From: Cordylochernes scorpioides
Taxonomy: Eukaryota > Arthropoda > Arachnida > Pseudoscorpiones > Chernetidae
NCBI GenBank assembly: GCA_030710605.1
Contig: CP092865.1
Span: 28,282,801 to 28,346,800, forward strand
Length of the DNA stretch: 64,000 bases
Reading direction: 5' to 3'
The first letter of the stretch is position 1. Each line of letters begins with the position of its first letter. The notes beneath the pieces were generated by a model. The model was given only the letters and a program-made list of their open reading frames with translations. It was not told the DNA's origin and did not search any database. A program made the position numbers and the translations under genes. Shown one piece after another: positions 1-10,286 of this stretch.

Positions 1-136
1 CGTTTCCTCCACGTCCACGTACCGGATGCTCAGCAAGGCTCCGACATCGACGACTACCTTGACGAACTCTTCAACCCCATGCTGGATGCCGAGATGAGCG
101 AGTCACGCTCCCAAGCCGCTTCCATCAGAGGGGAGA
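1..136 (+). CDS. MYO15A: Myosin-XV-like gene, coding segment 1 (partial at window edge)
   Basis: Frame 1 is open from the first base and encodes a segment with DIDDYLDELFNPMLDAEM, an acidic motif I recognise from the linker downstream of the motor/IQ region of myosin XV. The segment stops at a consensus donor GTAAGT (137-142) in phase 1 and joins segment 2 in frame. Myosin XV is an actin-based motor; in vertebrates it works at stereocilia tips, and the insect homologue is linked to filopodia and microtubules. The motor head must lie upstream of the window. Seen: open frame and donor. Known: family motif. Inferred: orthology. The upstream exon border is outside the window. Confidence 0.85.
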
Positions 137-1443
137 GTAAGTTGATTTTTCATCATACAATTCTGTCAAGAAAACGTAACTTTCTTGTCCTATAGAATTC
201 TGATGGCGAACATGTTCTGTGGCCATTCTAAAAGGTCCATCAAACAAGGTGCAATTACTTTAAAACAATCCATTTTGAGAAGCATCCGAGAGGGCAATTT
301 ATTTTCATGAAGTATAATATTTTAACTTTGCTCTTCTATCAGACTTGAAAGATCTTGTAAAAATTCACCTGAATCAAATTAATATTTTTTCATAAGATTT
401 TCAGTTCTATGACTCATTTTGAGAGAAGTTCTGAAGCAACAAAGGTTTCAAAAGTTGTAGCGTATTCTATTTGCTATTAATGATTGATATTCGATCAAAA
501 CGAATTTGTAAAATTGAGAAATAGAAATTTAAATTTTACTCACTTCGTTTTGATAAAATTTTCAATTCTCACTTTGAAAAATGTAATCGCCATGACTACA
601 ATTTTGTTCTTTATCCCGATTGTCTTACAAACCTGGCTATAACTTCCCCGAAGATAATGGAATATTGAATGCATTCAAAAATAGTTTCTAACAGGGATTC
701 AGGTTTCATAACACAAACCAATTTCGAAAAATCTGAAATAATAATTATACATTACATTTGGTATATGAAAGGAATACATTTTTGAAAACTACGGGAAGTC
801 TAAAACGAAATGTCATTAATAAAGATGTTGTTTTTTTAATGACTTCTTGATTATGTTCAAAATTCTGTTTTCTTTCTGGGGACATAATTAAGAAATAATT
901 CTTTGAAATTAAAATTCTGTTTATAACTAGAGTTAGATAATTTTTGGCTTGAATCAAACAGTCTCAAATTTTCCGTTGTAATTTGCGATGGCACACTAGC
1001 GTCTTTAAATATAATTTTAATTCTTCTGCGCCTGTATATTTCTTATGGTTCGCCGATGTTTTAAGGTATCATTTTTAATATTAATTTTTAGTATAATTTT
1101 CAAGATACTCAAAATATTTAACATAATTATTTGTGAAAGTCGAAAAGGAAGATTTCTATCAAAATGCCTTTAAAGTAGGGATTTTCTTAATTATTTGTGA
1201 TTATAAAAAAGACAGATTTCAATCAAAATGTATTGAAAGGATGAATTGCTTGAGTATCTCAGTACACATCTCACAGGTTCGAACCAATAAATGGGAGGCA
1301 TTCAGTTAAGAAGGAAAACATTTCAAGATCGTGCAACTAACTGAACTTTTCACTGATAACGTACGATTTCTATTTAAAAAAAAACATCACGTAAAAATTA
1401 ATATATTTATTTCAAGAATGTTGAAATAAACATTTAAACTTGG

Positions 1444-1490
1444 GCATATTGGCCCCTCCTCAGTGTGGCACGGGCTGTACCTAAAAGACC
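1444..1490 (-). repeat. Decayed hammerhead-family fragment
   Basis: On the minus strand this reads GGTACAGCCC, then CACACTGAGGAGGGGCCAAT. It resembles the 5' half of the hammerhead elements described below: CTGAGGAG followed by a GGGC/GCCC hairpin. The GAAA half is replaced by AAG. Confidence 0.4.
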
Positions 1491-1520
1491 AAACAAGGTG
1501 ATATGTCATCTACGAAAATA

Positions 1521-1722
1521 CACTCATGGACAAAACCTAAGGAAGTTATGCCTTTTATCATGTATATCGGGGTTCAGACAATAACTCTGAAAGATATTTG
1601 ATACACAGTGACACACACGATAACCAAGTGTAAACAAAATTACCCTCGTCTCCTTCAAAAAAAAAAAAAAGACCCGCGACGTCAAAGACGTCGCACTTCC
1701 TTAAAATTTGTCCCCATGAGAG
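1521..1722. mobile_element. MITE, family 1, copy 1
   Basis: About 200 bp with imperfect terminal inverted repeats: CACTCATGGACAAAACCTAA on the left, TTTGTCCCCATGAG on the right. The internal sequence is shared with 15685-15885. No coding capacity. Confidence 0.65.
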
Positions 1723-2392
1723 TATATTTTATTCCAAAAATTAACGCTTCGCGCTAATTTGCATTCCAATCGAAGGCACAACCCATCAGTAACATTCATC
1801 TGTTCAATCTGGAGATGCTAATTCTTAGTTTGACCAACAAATCCGCTCGATTCTTCTCTCATTTTGTCTTATTTTCTCATACCAGTCAGGACTTTTCTAA
1901 TTTGACAACAGATGTCGTTGTAGAGAAATTCCCCATGTTTGTTTGTGTGAAAAGCTTTATTATTTAAGTAGAGATGAAGTAAAGCCTTGTTTAAAGGCAA
2001 TTCAAAATAAGAGACGTTTGTATTTACACACGAAATACTTCAATACAGAAGACACAATAAGAATAGAGGTTAGCCATTGATTATAAATCGACTCTAACAA
2101 ATATATCGATAACTATTATCTTTACATGAAATGCTTTATTTTGATTATGCATATGAACACTTTTTACAGTCGTATATAGGTAGTGCAAAATGATTCATTT
2201 CTAGCCTTTTCGCCGAACCACTAAAAACTCTAAAGGCATGAATAGTGGCAATGTATCGCTATTGTTTCAAAATTGAAACAATTTCTTAGTGCTAAATCAT
2301 ATTGAAAGACTCTGGAAATTTTTTGGTTAAGTTTCTCATAAGTTTCGCCATTTAATCTATCAGACGGCTCTATTAATATTGTAGCAGATTAT

Positions 2393-2535
2393 ATATTATT
2401 CTATTGTATTGTATTCTAGTGTATACAAAAATGAAATGCCTCGATAAAGGTTGGCGTTCAGCCAGCCGAAATATTGGCAAATAAATATTTTATTCAATTC
2501 AATATATGACTTTTTACTATCTAATATTATTCTAT
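2393..2535 (+). mobile_element. 119-bp fold-back-family insertion with target duplication
   Basis: Positions 2405-2523 are flanked by the 12-bp direct repeat ATATTATTCTAT (2393-2404 and 2524-2535). A paralogous empty site exists near 11270, where the motif is present once. The insert carries the hairpin GGTTGGC-GTTCA-GCCAGCC followed by GAAA and AATAAA, as in the related copies at 28420-28600 and 29395-29520. Confidence 0.7.
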
Positions 2536-3006
2536 GAAAATATTTTTAATTTTTCGATATTTTTATTTTAATACACTGTAACATTTTCTCATTGCTTCTC
2601 TGCTATTTTATTAGTTTTAATTTGATTTTACATTAAATAAATTGCCGTGTCACACACAGCAATTCTTAGGTTTGTCTTTCCTAATTTTCTACCTGACAAT
2701 ATATTGTTCTGTTTATATACATGTAGTGTGTAGTTGTAACTACTTGTGGTTTTATAATCTAAGGAATGGCACCCAGTAAACACTGGATAAATACAGTAGG
2801 CTAAACATAACTGGGGCATACAACCTAGAAACATGGAGTTGTGAAATAATTTGTTCTGAAAGGACAAATTGAGGGAAAAAGATAATTTTTTGGTAAAATA
2901 TATTTGAGTAAATTATGATATTTCCCTTGCATTTATGGCTATATGAATGCAATTTTCTATGATAGCTAGAAAACTAACTTGTTCTGTGTGTTTCCGCTAT
3001 CAACAG

Positions 3007-3306
3007 TCGAAAACGGCGAAGAATTCTCTGATTTGATGGATGCCGAGAAACTCTCACAGTGTCTAAAAGGAGGTGGAAGGTCCGTGGATCCAGATGAATC
3101 CAAGAATTCCAAGAAAGAAGATGGAGAATTCTCAGTCCTCATGGATGCTGAGATGCTATCACTATCCTTGAAGGGCGGAGGAGAAACTGACACACATGGC
3201 CATCCCGTGGTACCAGGGCTGGGACTTATCAGTCCACCTATGGTCACCATACCAGGCGCAGGGGCTAACGGAGACGGCGGTGGACTCCCCATGTTCAACA
3301 TGGCTG
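3007..3306 (+). CDS. MYO15A: Myosin-XV-like gene, coding segment 2 (KGGG linker)
   Basis: Acceptor CAG at 3004-3006; the phase-1 join gives Ile-Glu-Asn-Gly and then a frame open to 3306. It holds two copies of a motif of the form FSxLMDAExLSxxLKGGG, about 40 residues apart, followed by a Gly/Pro-rich stretch ending PMFNMAG. A KGGG motif in this linker is a myosin XV trait as I remember it. The segment ends in phase 1 before GTAGGT at 3307. The open frame runs on past the donor but loses the family-like sequence, which resumes in another frame at 3365. Confidence 0.85.
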
Positions 3307-3364
3307 GTAGGTCTATCCATTCATTGTGCCATAGGATCCATCCTCACATGGCCACTCGGTCCAG
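3307..3364 (+). other. 58-nt putative micro-intron
   Basis: GTAGGT...CGGTCCAG lies between two myosin XV coding segments that are in different frames. Removing it joins NMA to GMTVP in frame. Either a very short intron or a frameshift or assembly error. Confidence 0.6.
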
Positions 3365-3435
3365 GTATGACTGTCCCAATGATGGATTCCTCCCAGTTGA
3401 TCCAACAGCAATACGTCCATCAACAAATGCTGCAG
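3365..3435 (+). CDS. MYO15A: Myosin-XV-like gene, coding segment 3 (Gln-rich linker start)
   Basis: Encodes GMTVPMMDSSQLIQQQYVHQ and on to MLQ, the start of a Met/Gln-rich linker. It is joined to segment 2 by removing 58 nt (3307-3364, GT...CCAG). That is very short for an intron, but it restores phase exactly and removes a stop in the frame of segment 2. It ends at 3435 in phase 0 before the donor GTTAGT. The alternative is one continuous exon with a frameshift or assembly error. Confidence 0.75.
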
Positions 3436-3532
3436 GTTAGTTCCTCATTCTTTAATACATAATCACACAGATGAACACCATACTTTGTAGAATTTTAATT
3501 ACAAGATTCAACTTTACACGAAAAAATAAGTA

Positions 3533-3684
3533 CAGATAAACTTGTTTATAGCTCCCCCTCTAAATAGCGCCTTCCTCTCTATAGCGACCGATTTTAAATA
3601 CGTAGTACGATGCGATTTACATTAAAAGTGACCTGTCTATTGCACCCCCTCTCCATAGAGGGGCGCTATAGACAGGTTTAGCTG
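3533..3684. mobile_element. pogo/Tigger-like MITE
   Basis: 152 bp bounded by TA dinucleotides, with inverted ends CAGATAAACTTGTTTATAGC (left) and CAGCTAAACCTGTCTATAGC (right, read inward). CAG termini, the TA target and the 'CCTCTATAGCG' style are typical of pogo-type non-autonomous elements. Confidence 0.7.
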
Positions 3685-4352
3685 TATTTTTTTTTAAAAG
3701 GGAAGAATAAAATTAAGGTAAGAATTTCTTTCAAGTTTTTTTTTTTTTTTTTTGCAAGCGTTCGATAAAATGTTTTGCTCTTTAACGGGCAAATACTTTT
3801 ATGTACTCAGCTTCCAAAACCCAAAATAGAAAGAAAATTTTACCTGAATTTTATTCTTACATTTTAAAATAATTTCTGAGTAACTATTGCTCACAAAAAA
3901 TAAGTATCTTGTCAAAAATGATGCCAAGCCTATACCTATTCTGTTGACCGCCCCTGAAGATCAGAGTCACTAATACAATCTCATCATCAACCAAATTCGA
4001 ACACCCTCGTAGATACCATGGGTTTGGCTTATGGTCAGTCCAAGTTGATCTTTGAATTCATGTGTTCCACTAGAAATTGATATCTTTCAAATTTCTAAAA
4101 TTTATTTCCCACATAATTCTTATCCATCTCATATATATTTACAATAGTTCTAAAAAAAAAATAGATGTAATGAATCAATATAGCTCTGTAATATAATATA
4201 AATATTTTAAATAGATTTGACCATTGACCAATATTATTATTGTTTTTATAAATATGTAAAAATAAATTTAGAAGATATATAATATTAGGTATATTGCACT
4301 TTGTTAATTAAATAAATAAAATAAGTATTTTATAGAGATATTAATTTCAAAA

Positions 4353-4430
4353 AGAATCTTGCGCGTCTAAAATAGTTTCTAATTTTCATAACAGATGGCG
4401 CGCTAGTGCATCGTAATATAGATATATCTT
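4353..4430 (+). repeat. Fold-back family B, 3'-end fragment
   Basis: Shares the family B terminal stretch that ends AACAGATGGCGCGCTAGTGC. Only the right end of the element is present. Confidence 0.6.
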
Positions 4431-4713
4431 TCTTCAATAAAAATAATAAGCCCTATAATTAACATGCAGCACACTATATCTAAACCAATATATAAAGGTC
4501 TTCTGTATGCGTATTTAAAGAAGAAAAGAAAAACCTTTAAAATAATTATTTAAAAGCCTCTTATAAAAAAATGTTTTATAAAATTTGATCAATTTATACA
4601 TCATTTTTTCAGAACAGTGTAACTCAGATTAATACATTTAGAACACAATTAGAATCATGTTTAAATCTTTACTTTAGGTATGTTTCTAACTTGTTATTTC
4701 CTTGTTATTTCAG

Positions 4714-4815
4714 ATGCAGCAGCGGGCATTCTTGGCCTCGGCTTATCAACAAAACATCCAAATACAACATCAACTGATGCAACAAACTCAAGCCTTGCAA
4801 CAACTTCTTCAAACG
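4714..4815 (+). CDS. MYO15A: Myosin-XV-like gene, coding segment 4 (Gln-rich helix)
   Basis: 34 codons, phase 0 on both sides, between the acceptor TTATTTCAG and the donor GTACGT. It encodes MQQRAFLASAYQQNIQIQHQ and then a Met/Gln/Leu-rich helix ending LLQT. It continues the Gln-rich linker of segment 3 and is probably a single helix or coiled coil. The open frame that starts at 4680 in another phase is unrelated. Confidence 0.85.
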
Positions 4816-4939
4816 GTACGTGGTCTTTTAAGCATTTCATTAGTCAATTAAATAGAAGTTTCAGGGGAACAAACATAAGCTTCCAAGTATCTCTGATCCT
4901 CAACAGGATAAATACTATTGGTTAATATATAATTGAACT

Positions 4940-5237
4940 ATTTATTATTATTATTATTTTATTATTACAGAAGCACGAAGTCTATCAGACTATTGTGCTA
5001 TATTAGAATTATTTACATATATATCTTTAATTATTTACACGATGAATTAGTAGTGATTTATAAATCTGCGTACAAATTGCTCTAAACTTGCCAAAGTGTT
5101 CATAAGATTGAGTATATACAGAAAGATGACCTGTCATTATGTCAAAGTAAGCAAGTACAATTTGGTTAGTCAGAGCGTAAGCCAACAAAAGATGCTCTGG
5201 TGTTTCAACATCTAGACAGCATTCACATGTTGGAACT
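4940..5237 (-). pseudogene. Non-LTR retrotransposon C-terminal fragment with (TAA)n tail
   Basis: Minus-strand reading gives VPTCECCLDVETPEHLLLAY and onward. This is the C-x-C-C...H cysteine-histidine signature found at the C-terminus of many I/jockey-type LINE ORF2 proteins. The element ends at 4940-4968 in a (TAA)n tail, as in I-type LINEs. 5'-truncated, not functional. Confidence 0.65.
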
Positions 5238-5257
5238 ATTAATAGTATAAGAAATTT

Positions 5258-5420
5258 TGCCTATTTTTGACGCGCACGATTCTTTTTAAAATAAAACAAT
5301 TTATACTGTCTTTACGGAGGCCTATGAAAGGGCAATAGAAAATTATTTTAGTCAAAAATAATCCTACGTGTCGAAAATAGTTTAAATTTCTGATAACAGA
5401 TGGCGCGACATGTATCATGT
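5258..5420. repeat. Fold-back family B, decayed copy
   Basis: Imperfect inverted halves around 5330, with the left outer sequence GACGCGCACGATTC and the right end AACAGATGGCGCGACATG. Diverged relative to 37581-37856. Confidence 0.55.
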
Positions 5421-5547
5421 CAACATCAATAGTATCAACACACCTATTGACTAGCAGAGATTCTCGAAAGCTTTTCTCTTCATCTAAGATTGTCCCATTA
5501 AAGAAAATATTTGCTTGAAAATTCTCGCTTAATATTAAATATATCAA

Positions 5548-5712
5548 CAACAAAAAGCTTTATTAAGACCATTTAGTATTATACAGACTCTCCTAGCACA
5601 TTAATATATATATACATGTAAATTTGTAAATATTTATTTTTAAGTTTTAGTTTATTTGAGTTGTTTTATTTGTTTCCTTTTTAATAGGCGCAAATTCTAC
5701 ACTAGCGCACTT
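5548..5712. repeat. LINE 3'-tail fragments
   Basis: 5548-5600 is a minus-strand LINE/SINE tail (AAGCTTTATTAAGACC). 5600-5712 matches the 3' part of the LINE fragment at 43320-43435 and of the minus-strand copy at 8030-8150. Confidence 0.55.
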
Positions 5713-5845
5713 GGTTGATTAATACAAAGCAATAACGCGCCATCTATATATATAAAATAAATTTTCATCGCAGTAAGGACAGTAAAAGTTCGTTTTATGT
5801 ATAAAAGAAACATTCGCGCTTTTAAATCCTTTTATTTTATATACT
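5713..5845. repeat. Fold-back family B, partial copy
   Basis: Contains CAAAGCAATAACGCGCCATC, TTCATCGCAGTAAGGACAGT and AAACATTCGCGCTTTTAAAT, the outer-arm words of family B. Only part of one arm is present. Confidence 0.55.
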
Positions 5846-5862
5846 TGGTTGATTGTTGTCGT

Positions 5863-6135
5863 GTCCAAGGAAGAGCCTCAGATGTCTCCATACATCTCTA
5901 TTACAGCAGTAGCAATATGTTCTATCTTGGGTGTGTAAAGCTCCTGTTCTGGGTCCATGTAAATTTTATGTGGTTTTTGTCGTGCCCATTGAAGAGCCTC
6001 AGATGTCCCCATACATCTCTATCACAGCAGTCGCAATGTCCTCTATCTTGGGAGTCTAATGCTGCTGCTTTGGGTCCATGTCAATTTTCTGCAAGCCTGC
6101 GGCCATTTCGCATGGTTAATAAATAAATAAATAAA
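5863..6135 (+). repeat. Tandem pair of a 3'-tailed retroposon unit
   Basis: Two head-to-tail copies of a roughly 115-bp unit (GAAGAGCCTCAGATGTC ... GGGTCCATGT), then a unique end and an (AATA)n tail. A third copy lies inverted at 34712-34825. Probably the 3' end of a SINE or LINE. Confidence 0.6.
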
Positions 6136-6342
6136 AATAGGTTCAAACACAAGCAGATATAAAACAGGTCATTATGACACGATGTTTCACTTTTGAACAA
6201 ATTCATCGATAGAAGAACTAAAGGATCAAATTCCACAGCGAGAGGGAATAACAGATGCGCTAACTCTCCCAATGATCATAAAACTTATTTTTTCACTTAA
6301 ATTCGAAATAAGAGAAAAACATAAAGTATATATTTCCATATA

Positions 6343-7664
6343 CGAGGTGTGTTCAAGAAGTATCGCGACTTTTGTGTTCTTTCAAATATTATTTATTTAT
6401 TCATGGATACCTCTTTTGTCCCCTTCAAAATAATCCCCATGAGATATTATACACTTGTGCCAACGGTTTTTCCAATCTTCGAAGCACTTCAAAAAATCAT
6501 TTTTAAAAAATCTTTTTCAGCTCCTCCTTCGATGCCGACTTTATCTCGTCAAGCGTAGCGTAACGTCGTCCTTTCATGGGCCTCTTCAGTTTAGGGAACA
6601 AGAAAAAGTCACAGGGGGCCAGATCTGGGGAATACGGTGGCTGCGCGGCATCATTAGTGTGTTGCTTTTAGCCAAAAAGTCGCGCACAAGCAACGATGTG
6701 TGAGCAGGGGCGTTATCGTGGTGCAAAAGCCAATTTTTGTTCTTCCACAAATCCGGGCGTTTCCTGCGGATTGCTTCGCGCAAATTGCGCATAACTTGCA
6801 GGTAATATTCCTTATTGACCGTTCTACCCTGTGGCAAGAACTCATGATGCACCACGCCTTTGTAATTGAAGAAAACTGTCAGCAAAACTTTCACATTCGA
6901 CCGAACTTGGCGCGCTTTTTTCGGGCTTGGTTCGTGCGGCAGCTTTCATTGAGATGATTGAGCTTTGGTTTCCACGTCATAACCATAAACCCACGCTTCG
7001 TCACCAGTTATGACCCTCTGGAACAAATTTGGGTCGTCGCGGACAGAGTCCAACATCTCATTAGCAATGTTCATGCGATGCTGTTTTTGGTCGCAATTGA
7101 GCAATTTTGGTACGAATTTCGCGGCGACCCGTCTCATGCCCAAATCATTAATAAAAATCGAATGGCACGAGCCAATCGATATTTTAGGTCCTCAGCAACT
7201 TCTCTAACGGTGATTCGACGATTGGCCAATATCATTTTCTCCACTTCATTAATTTTTTCGTCTGTTGTTGAAGTGCTCGGGCGTCCGGCACGCTCTTCGT
7301 CGTTCACATCTTCTCGGCCTTCTGAGAACATTTGTACCACCGATAAACGTTGCTTCGGTCCAAGGTAGCTTCTCCATATGCCACAGTCAACATTCGGAAT
7401 GCATCCGCGCACTTAATTTCGTTTTTCACACAAAATTTGATACAGGTTCTTTGATACATTTTTTTAATAGGTAAAAATCGAAGACGATCCAAAACACCTG
7501 CAAGCAAAGCAGCTGTCAATAATTAAGTGAACATTCAAAATGGCCGAGCTTGTCGGCATAAGTGAGAGACATGAGTACCAACATAAAGCCACAAAAAGAT
7601 CGAAATTCGAATATACGTAACCCGCGAAAATTCAAAAGTCGCGATACATTTTGAACACACCTAG
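6343..7664 (-). mobile_element. mariner-family transposon, decayed
   Basis: 1322 bp between TA dinucleotides (6341-6342 and 7665-7666). The inverted ends are CGAGGTGTGTTCAAGAAGTA and CTAGGTGTGTTCAAAATGTA, both followed by TCGCGACTTTTG. Length, TA target and a minus-strand transposase are standard for mariner. The ends have diverged by a few bases and the gene is frameshifted, so it is an old, inactive copy. Confidence 0.93.
6397..7459 (-). pseudogene. mariner transposase pseudogene
   Basis: Runs from a Met at 7459 to a stop at 6397, about the usual 345 residues, but split among several frames. The N-terminal helix-turn-helix half includes DEERAGRPSTSTTDEKI and MILANRRITVREVAEDL. The first catalytic Asp is in ITGDEAWVYGYD, the second in HHDNAPAHTS, and the third in YSPDLAPCDFF, reached only after a frame change. 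The spacing fits a D,D34D mariner. Breaks lie near 7340, 7150, 6945, 6650 and 6500. The enzyme would cut at TA targets; this copy cannot encode a full protein. Confidence 0.92.
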
Positions 7665-7989
7665 TAATATAGTTTTATATTTTTTATTTCTTCTTTTTTT
7701 TTTCACATATTACCCATATAACTTTGCGAATTCTTATTTCTTTCTTCCTTTTTTCCACTCTTGTTCTTTGGCTTTGTATCTCTATAAGGAGAATCTGTAT
7801 ATTAAAATAAAAGTCTTAGTAAGCACATTTCGATTGATTGATAAAACAGAATTAAAACCAAAATTTGTTTATTTTTTAATTAGTGATTTTATAACTTTAG
7901 CTTGAATCTTAATGGTATCTGTTTTTTATCTTGTCTCAATTTTGTCCTAAAGAAAAGTATCTTTCCTCCTGAAAGTTCGCCCCAAGAGA

Positions 7990-8620
7990 GAAGCATTATT
8001 ATTATATTTATTTTATTTATTTATCAATCAACCAGCGGTGAGAGATATTGAAATATTTGCGCTCATTACAGAGGAAACAAACAACAAATAAATTAGAACT
8101 TATAATTAAATATTTACAAATTTACATATATATATATATATTAATCGAAAATGTTTATAAAATTTATATAGACAAAGTGACTAATGTAAAAGAGTTAAAT
8201 CATTTAGATCAGGGAACAATCGATGTCTCACTTCTGTAAAGTTTGGACAGTCATAGATAAGGTGAAGAGCAGTTTGTTCAGTTTCTTCGCAGGAACAATT
8301 TGGTGTTTCTGATAGACCTCTTTTATGTAAATATTTCTAGAATTTTCCGTGTGATGTGACAAATTGAGTGACTATAAAATTTGGATGGAACTGTTTAGGT
8401 ATTCCGTTTGAAAAAAATAGTGCGAGGAAAAATTGGGAAAAGCATCCGTGGAATCGCTGTTGTGCCAATATCGCTCTCCAACTCAATGCTTACTTCTTCA
8501 GTAGAAATCCGAGTTCGCCGAGCAGATGCTCTGAGAGAACAAGGTCATTAGGAGAACACTGACCTTGTCTAATGGTCCAAGTAGGGCGTTCCTATGTCCT
8601 TAATGCCATGTTCCGCCCGG
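7990..8620 (-). pseudogene. Non-LTR retrotransposon fragment (C-terminus and 3' UTR)
   Basis: On the minus strand: NGIPKQFHPNFIVTQFVTSH, then CSCEETEQTALHLIYDCPNF, i.e. C-x-C ... H-x4-C, the zinc-like C-terminus of RNase H-bearing I/R1-type LINEs. Frames are broken. The same C-terminus and 3' UTR occur on the plus strand at 42985-43440. Confidence 0.65.
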
Positions 8621-8834
8621 CACACTTGGGTCCTCCTGCTACAGTATCTTATTCCGTGGTGCAATGTACAGTACAACTACTGTAAAATATACCTTCATCA
8701 ACCAATAATTTATTTAATTATCGACCTTTCACTGACTTGCTGTCACTCTACTAAGTGGAATTCTTCCTGCTACAGTATTTTATTCCGTTGTTCAATGTAT
8801 TCCTGTACAGTACTACTACTGGAATTGTGTCGCG

Positions 8835-9170
8835 GTCTCACGCAATTCTGGCCTTAACTACCCGTTTCATGATTTTTCAAGATGCCTGAAGGACCAGTTT
8901 TTTTTTTTTTTTTGGTCGTTGAGGTACAGCTTGCACTACACTGATGAGGGCCAACAGCTCGAAACTCGTACGTGGTTAGCTTTTCTTGATTAATCAAGAA
9001 TGGGTATTTGGCCAATTCTGGAATAATTAGAAATCAACGAGAATAGTTGATATTTATTCGAATAGATGGCGCAAGCCATCAGAAACTTTCAGTTGCACGA
9101 TAAGTAGATGCCTTTTTCATAATTTATGCACCTTATCCCAGTACAATATCACATTTGTACTATTTTTTCA
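8835..9170 (+). mobile_element. Hammerhead-bearing element, copy 1
   Basis: Interrupts the tandem array. Shares with 48165-48440 the leader ACTACCCGTTTCATGATTTT, the hammerhead region, CTTGATTAATCAAGAATGGG, the AGATGGCGC box and the end GTTGCACGATAAGTAGATGC. No open frame. Probably a non-autonomous Penelope-like or retrozyme-like retroelement (inference). Confidence 0.7.
8935..8976 (+). ncRNA. Hammerhead ribozyme motif 1 (partly decayed)
   Basis: Core CTGATGA (8941-8947), stem II GGGC-CAACA-GCTC with one G-U pair, GAAA (8961-8964), tiny stem III C-TC-G, U8969, H17=A8970. Stem I ACTACA/CGTGGT has a mismatch at the innermost pair. All invariant core bases are kept; the weak stem I suggests reduced or no activity. 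Confidence 0.65.
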
Positions 9171-10286
9171 CAAATACAGCTTCATCAGCCAGTAATTTAT
9201 TTAATTCTCGATCTTTCAGTAACTCGCTGTCACTCTACTAAGGGGAATTCCCCTGCTACAGTATTTTATTCCGTTGTACAATGTATTCCTGTACAGTAGT
9301 ACTACTGTAAAATATAGCTTCATCAACCAGTAATTTATTTAATTCTCGACCTTTCCCTGACTCGCTGTCACTCTACTAAGGGGAATTCCCCTGCTACAGT
9401 ATTCCGTTGTACAATGTATTCCTGTACAGTACTTCAACTGTAAAATATAGCTTCATCAACCATTAATTTATTTAATTCTCGACGTATGAGTGACTTGCTG
9501 TCACCCTACTAAGGGGAATTCCCCTGCTACACAGTATTCCGTTGTACAATGTATTCCTGTACAGTACTTCAACTGTAAAATATAGCTTCATCAACCATTA
9601 ATTTATTTAATTCTCGACGTATGAGTGACTTGCTGTCACCCTACTAAGGGGAATTCCCCTGCTACACAGTATTCCGTTGTACAATGTATTCCTGTACAGT
9701 ACTTCAACTGTAAAATATAGCTTCATCAACCATTAATTTATTTAATTCTCGACGTATGAGTGACTTGCTGTCACCCTACTAAGGGGAATTCCCCTGCTAC
9801 AGTATTCCGTTGTACAATGTATTCCTGTACAGTAATACTACTGTAAAATATAGCTTCATCAACCAATACTTTATTTAATTCTCGACGTTTGAGTAACTCG
9901 CTGTCACCCTCCACAGGGGAATTCCCCCGACAGCTTGTTCCCTGACAGAGTGACAGCGAATCACTGAAACGTCAGGAGTTAAATAAATTATTGGTTGATG
10001 AATCTATATTTTTTTCCCAGAGAACTTCCAACTAATAAAAGATCATCAATACTACAACTTTAAAAACTACTTGGATTCAAAGTTTACGCGGTTCTTGGCT
10101 TTTTATCCTGTGCCGTCAACATCTTGAGTCTTGATATTTCTGCGGACATGTTTCACTCTACGTCCACATTTCTGTTTTTATGAATTATGAAAGTTGATAT
10201 TATTTTGTTATACGTTTTCTCTAAGCTTATAAAAACAAACTAAAGTTGAACCAATAGAAACACGAATTCAACTTCTACCTTGTGAT

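Larger units (their letters stand above)
137..3006. other. Intron between segments 1 and 2
   Basis: AT-rich, no host exon seen. Contents: a decayed hammerhead-family fragment (1444-1490, minus), a MITE (1521-1722), and a roughly 320-bp repeat (2370-2690, related to 11250-11440) that was itself split by a 119-bp insertion. I see nothing definable in 143-1440 or 1730-2365. Confidence 0.7.
8630..10005 (+). repeat. ~135-bp tandem repeat with GGGGAATTCCCC in each unit
   Basis: About eight units of 133-138 bp, e.g. starts at 9240, 9378, 9511, 9646 and 9781 for the word AAGGGGAATTCC. The first units are diverged and split by the hammerhead element at 8835-9165. Each intact unit has GTACAATGTATTCCTGTACA, TAATTTATTTAATTCTCGAC and the palindrome GGGGAATTCCCC. 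The array ends at 9930-10005 with an inverted part-unit. Confidence 0.9.

Noticed and set aside
3196-3462. 88-codon open frame across segment 3
   Set aside because: Only its last part is myosin-like; the first part is an out-of-frame reading of segment 2 and the micro-intron.
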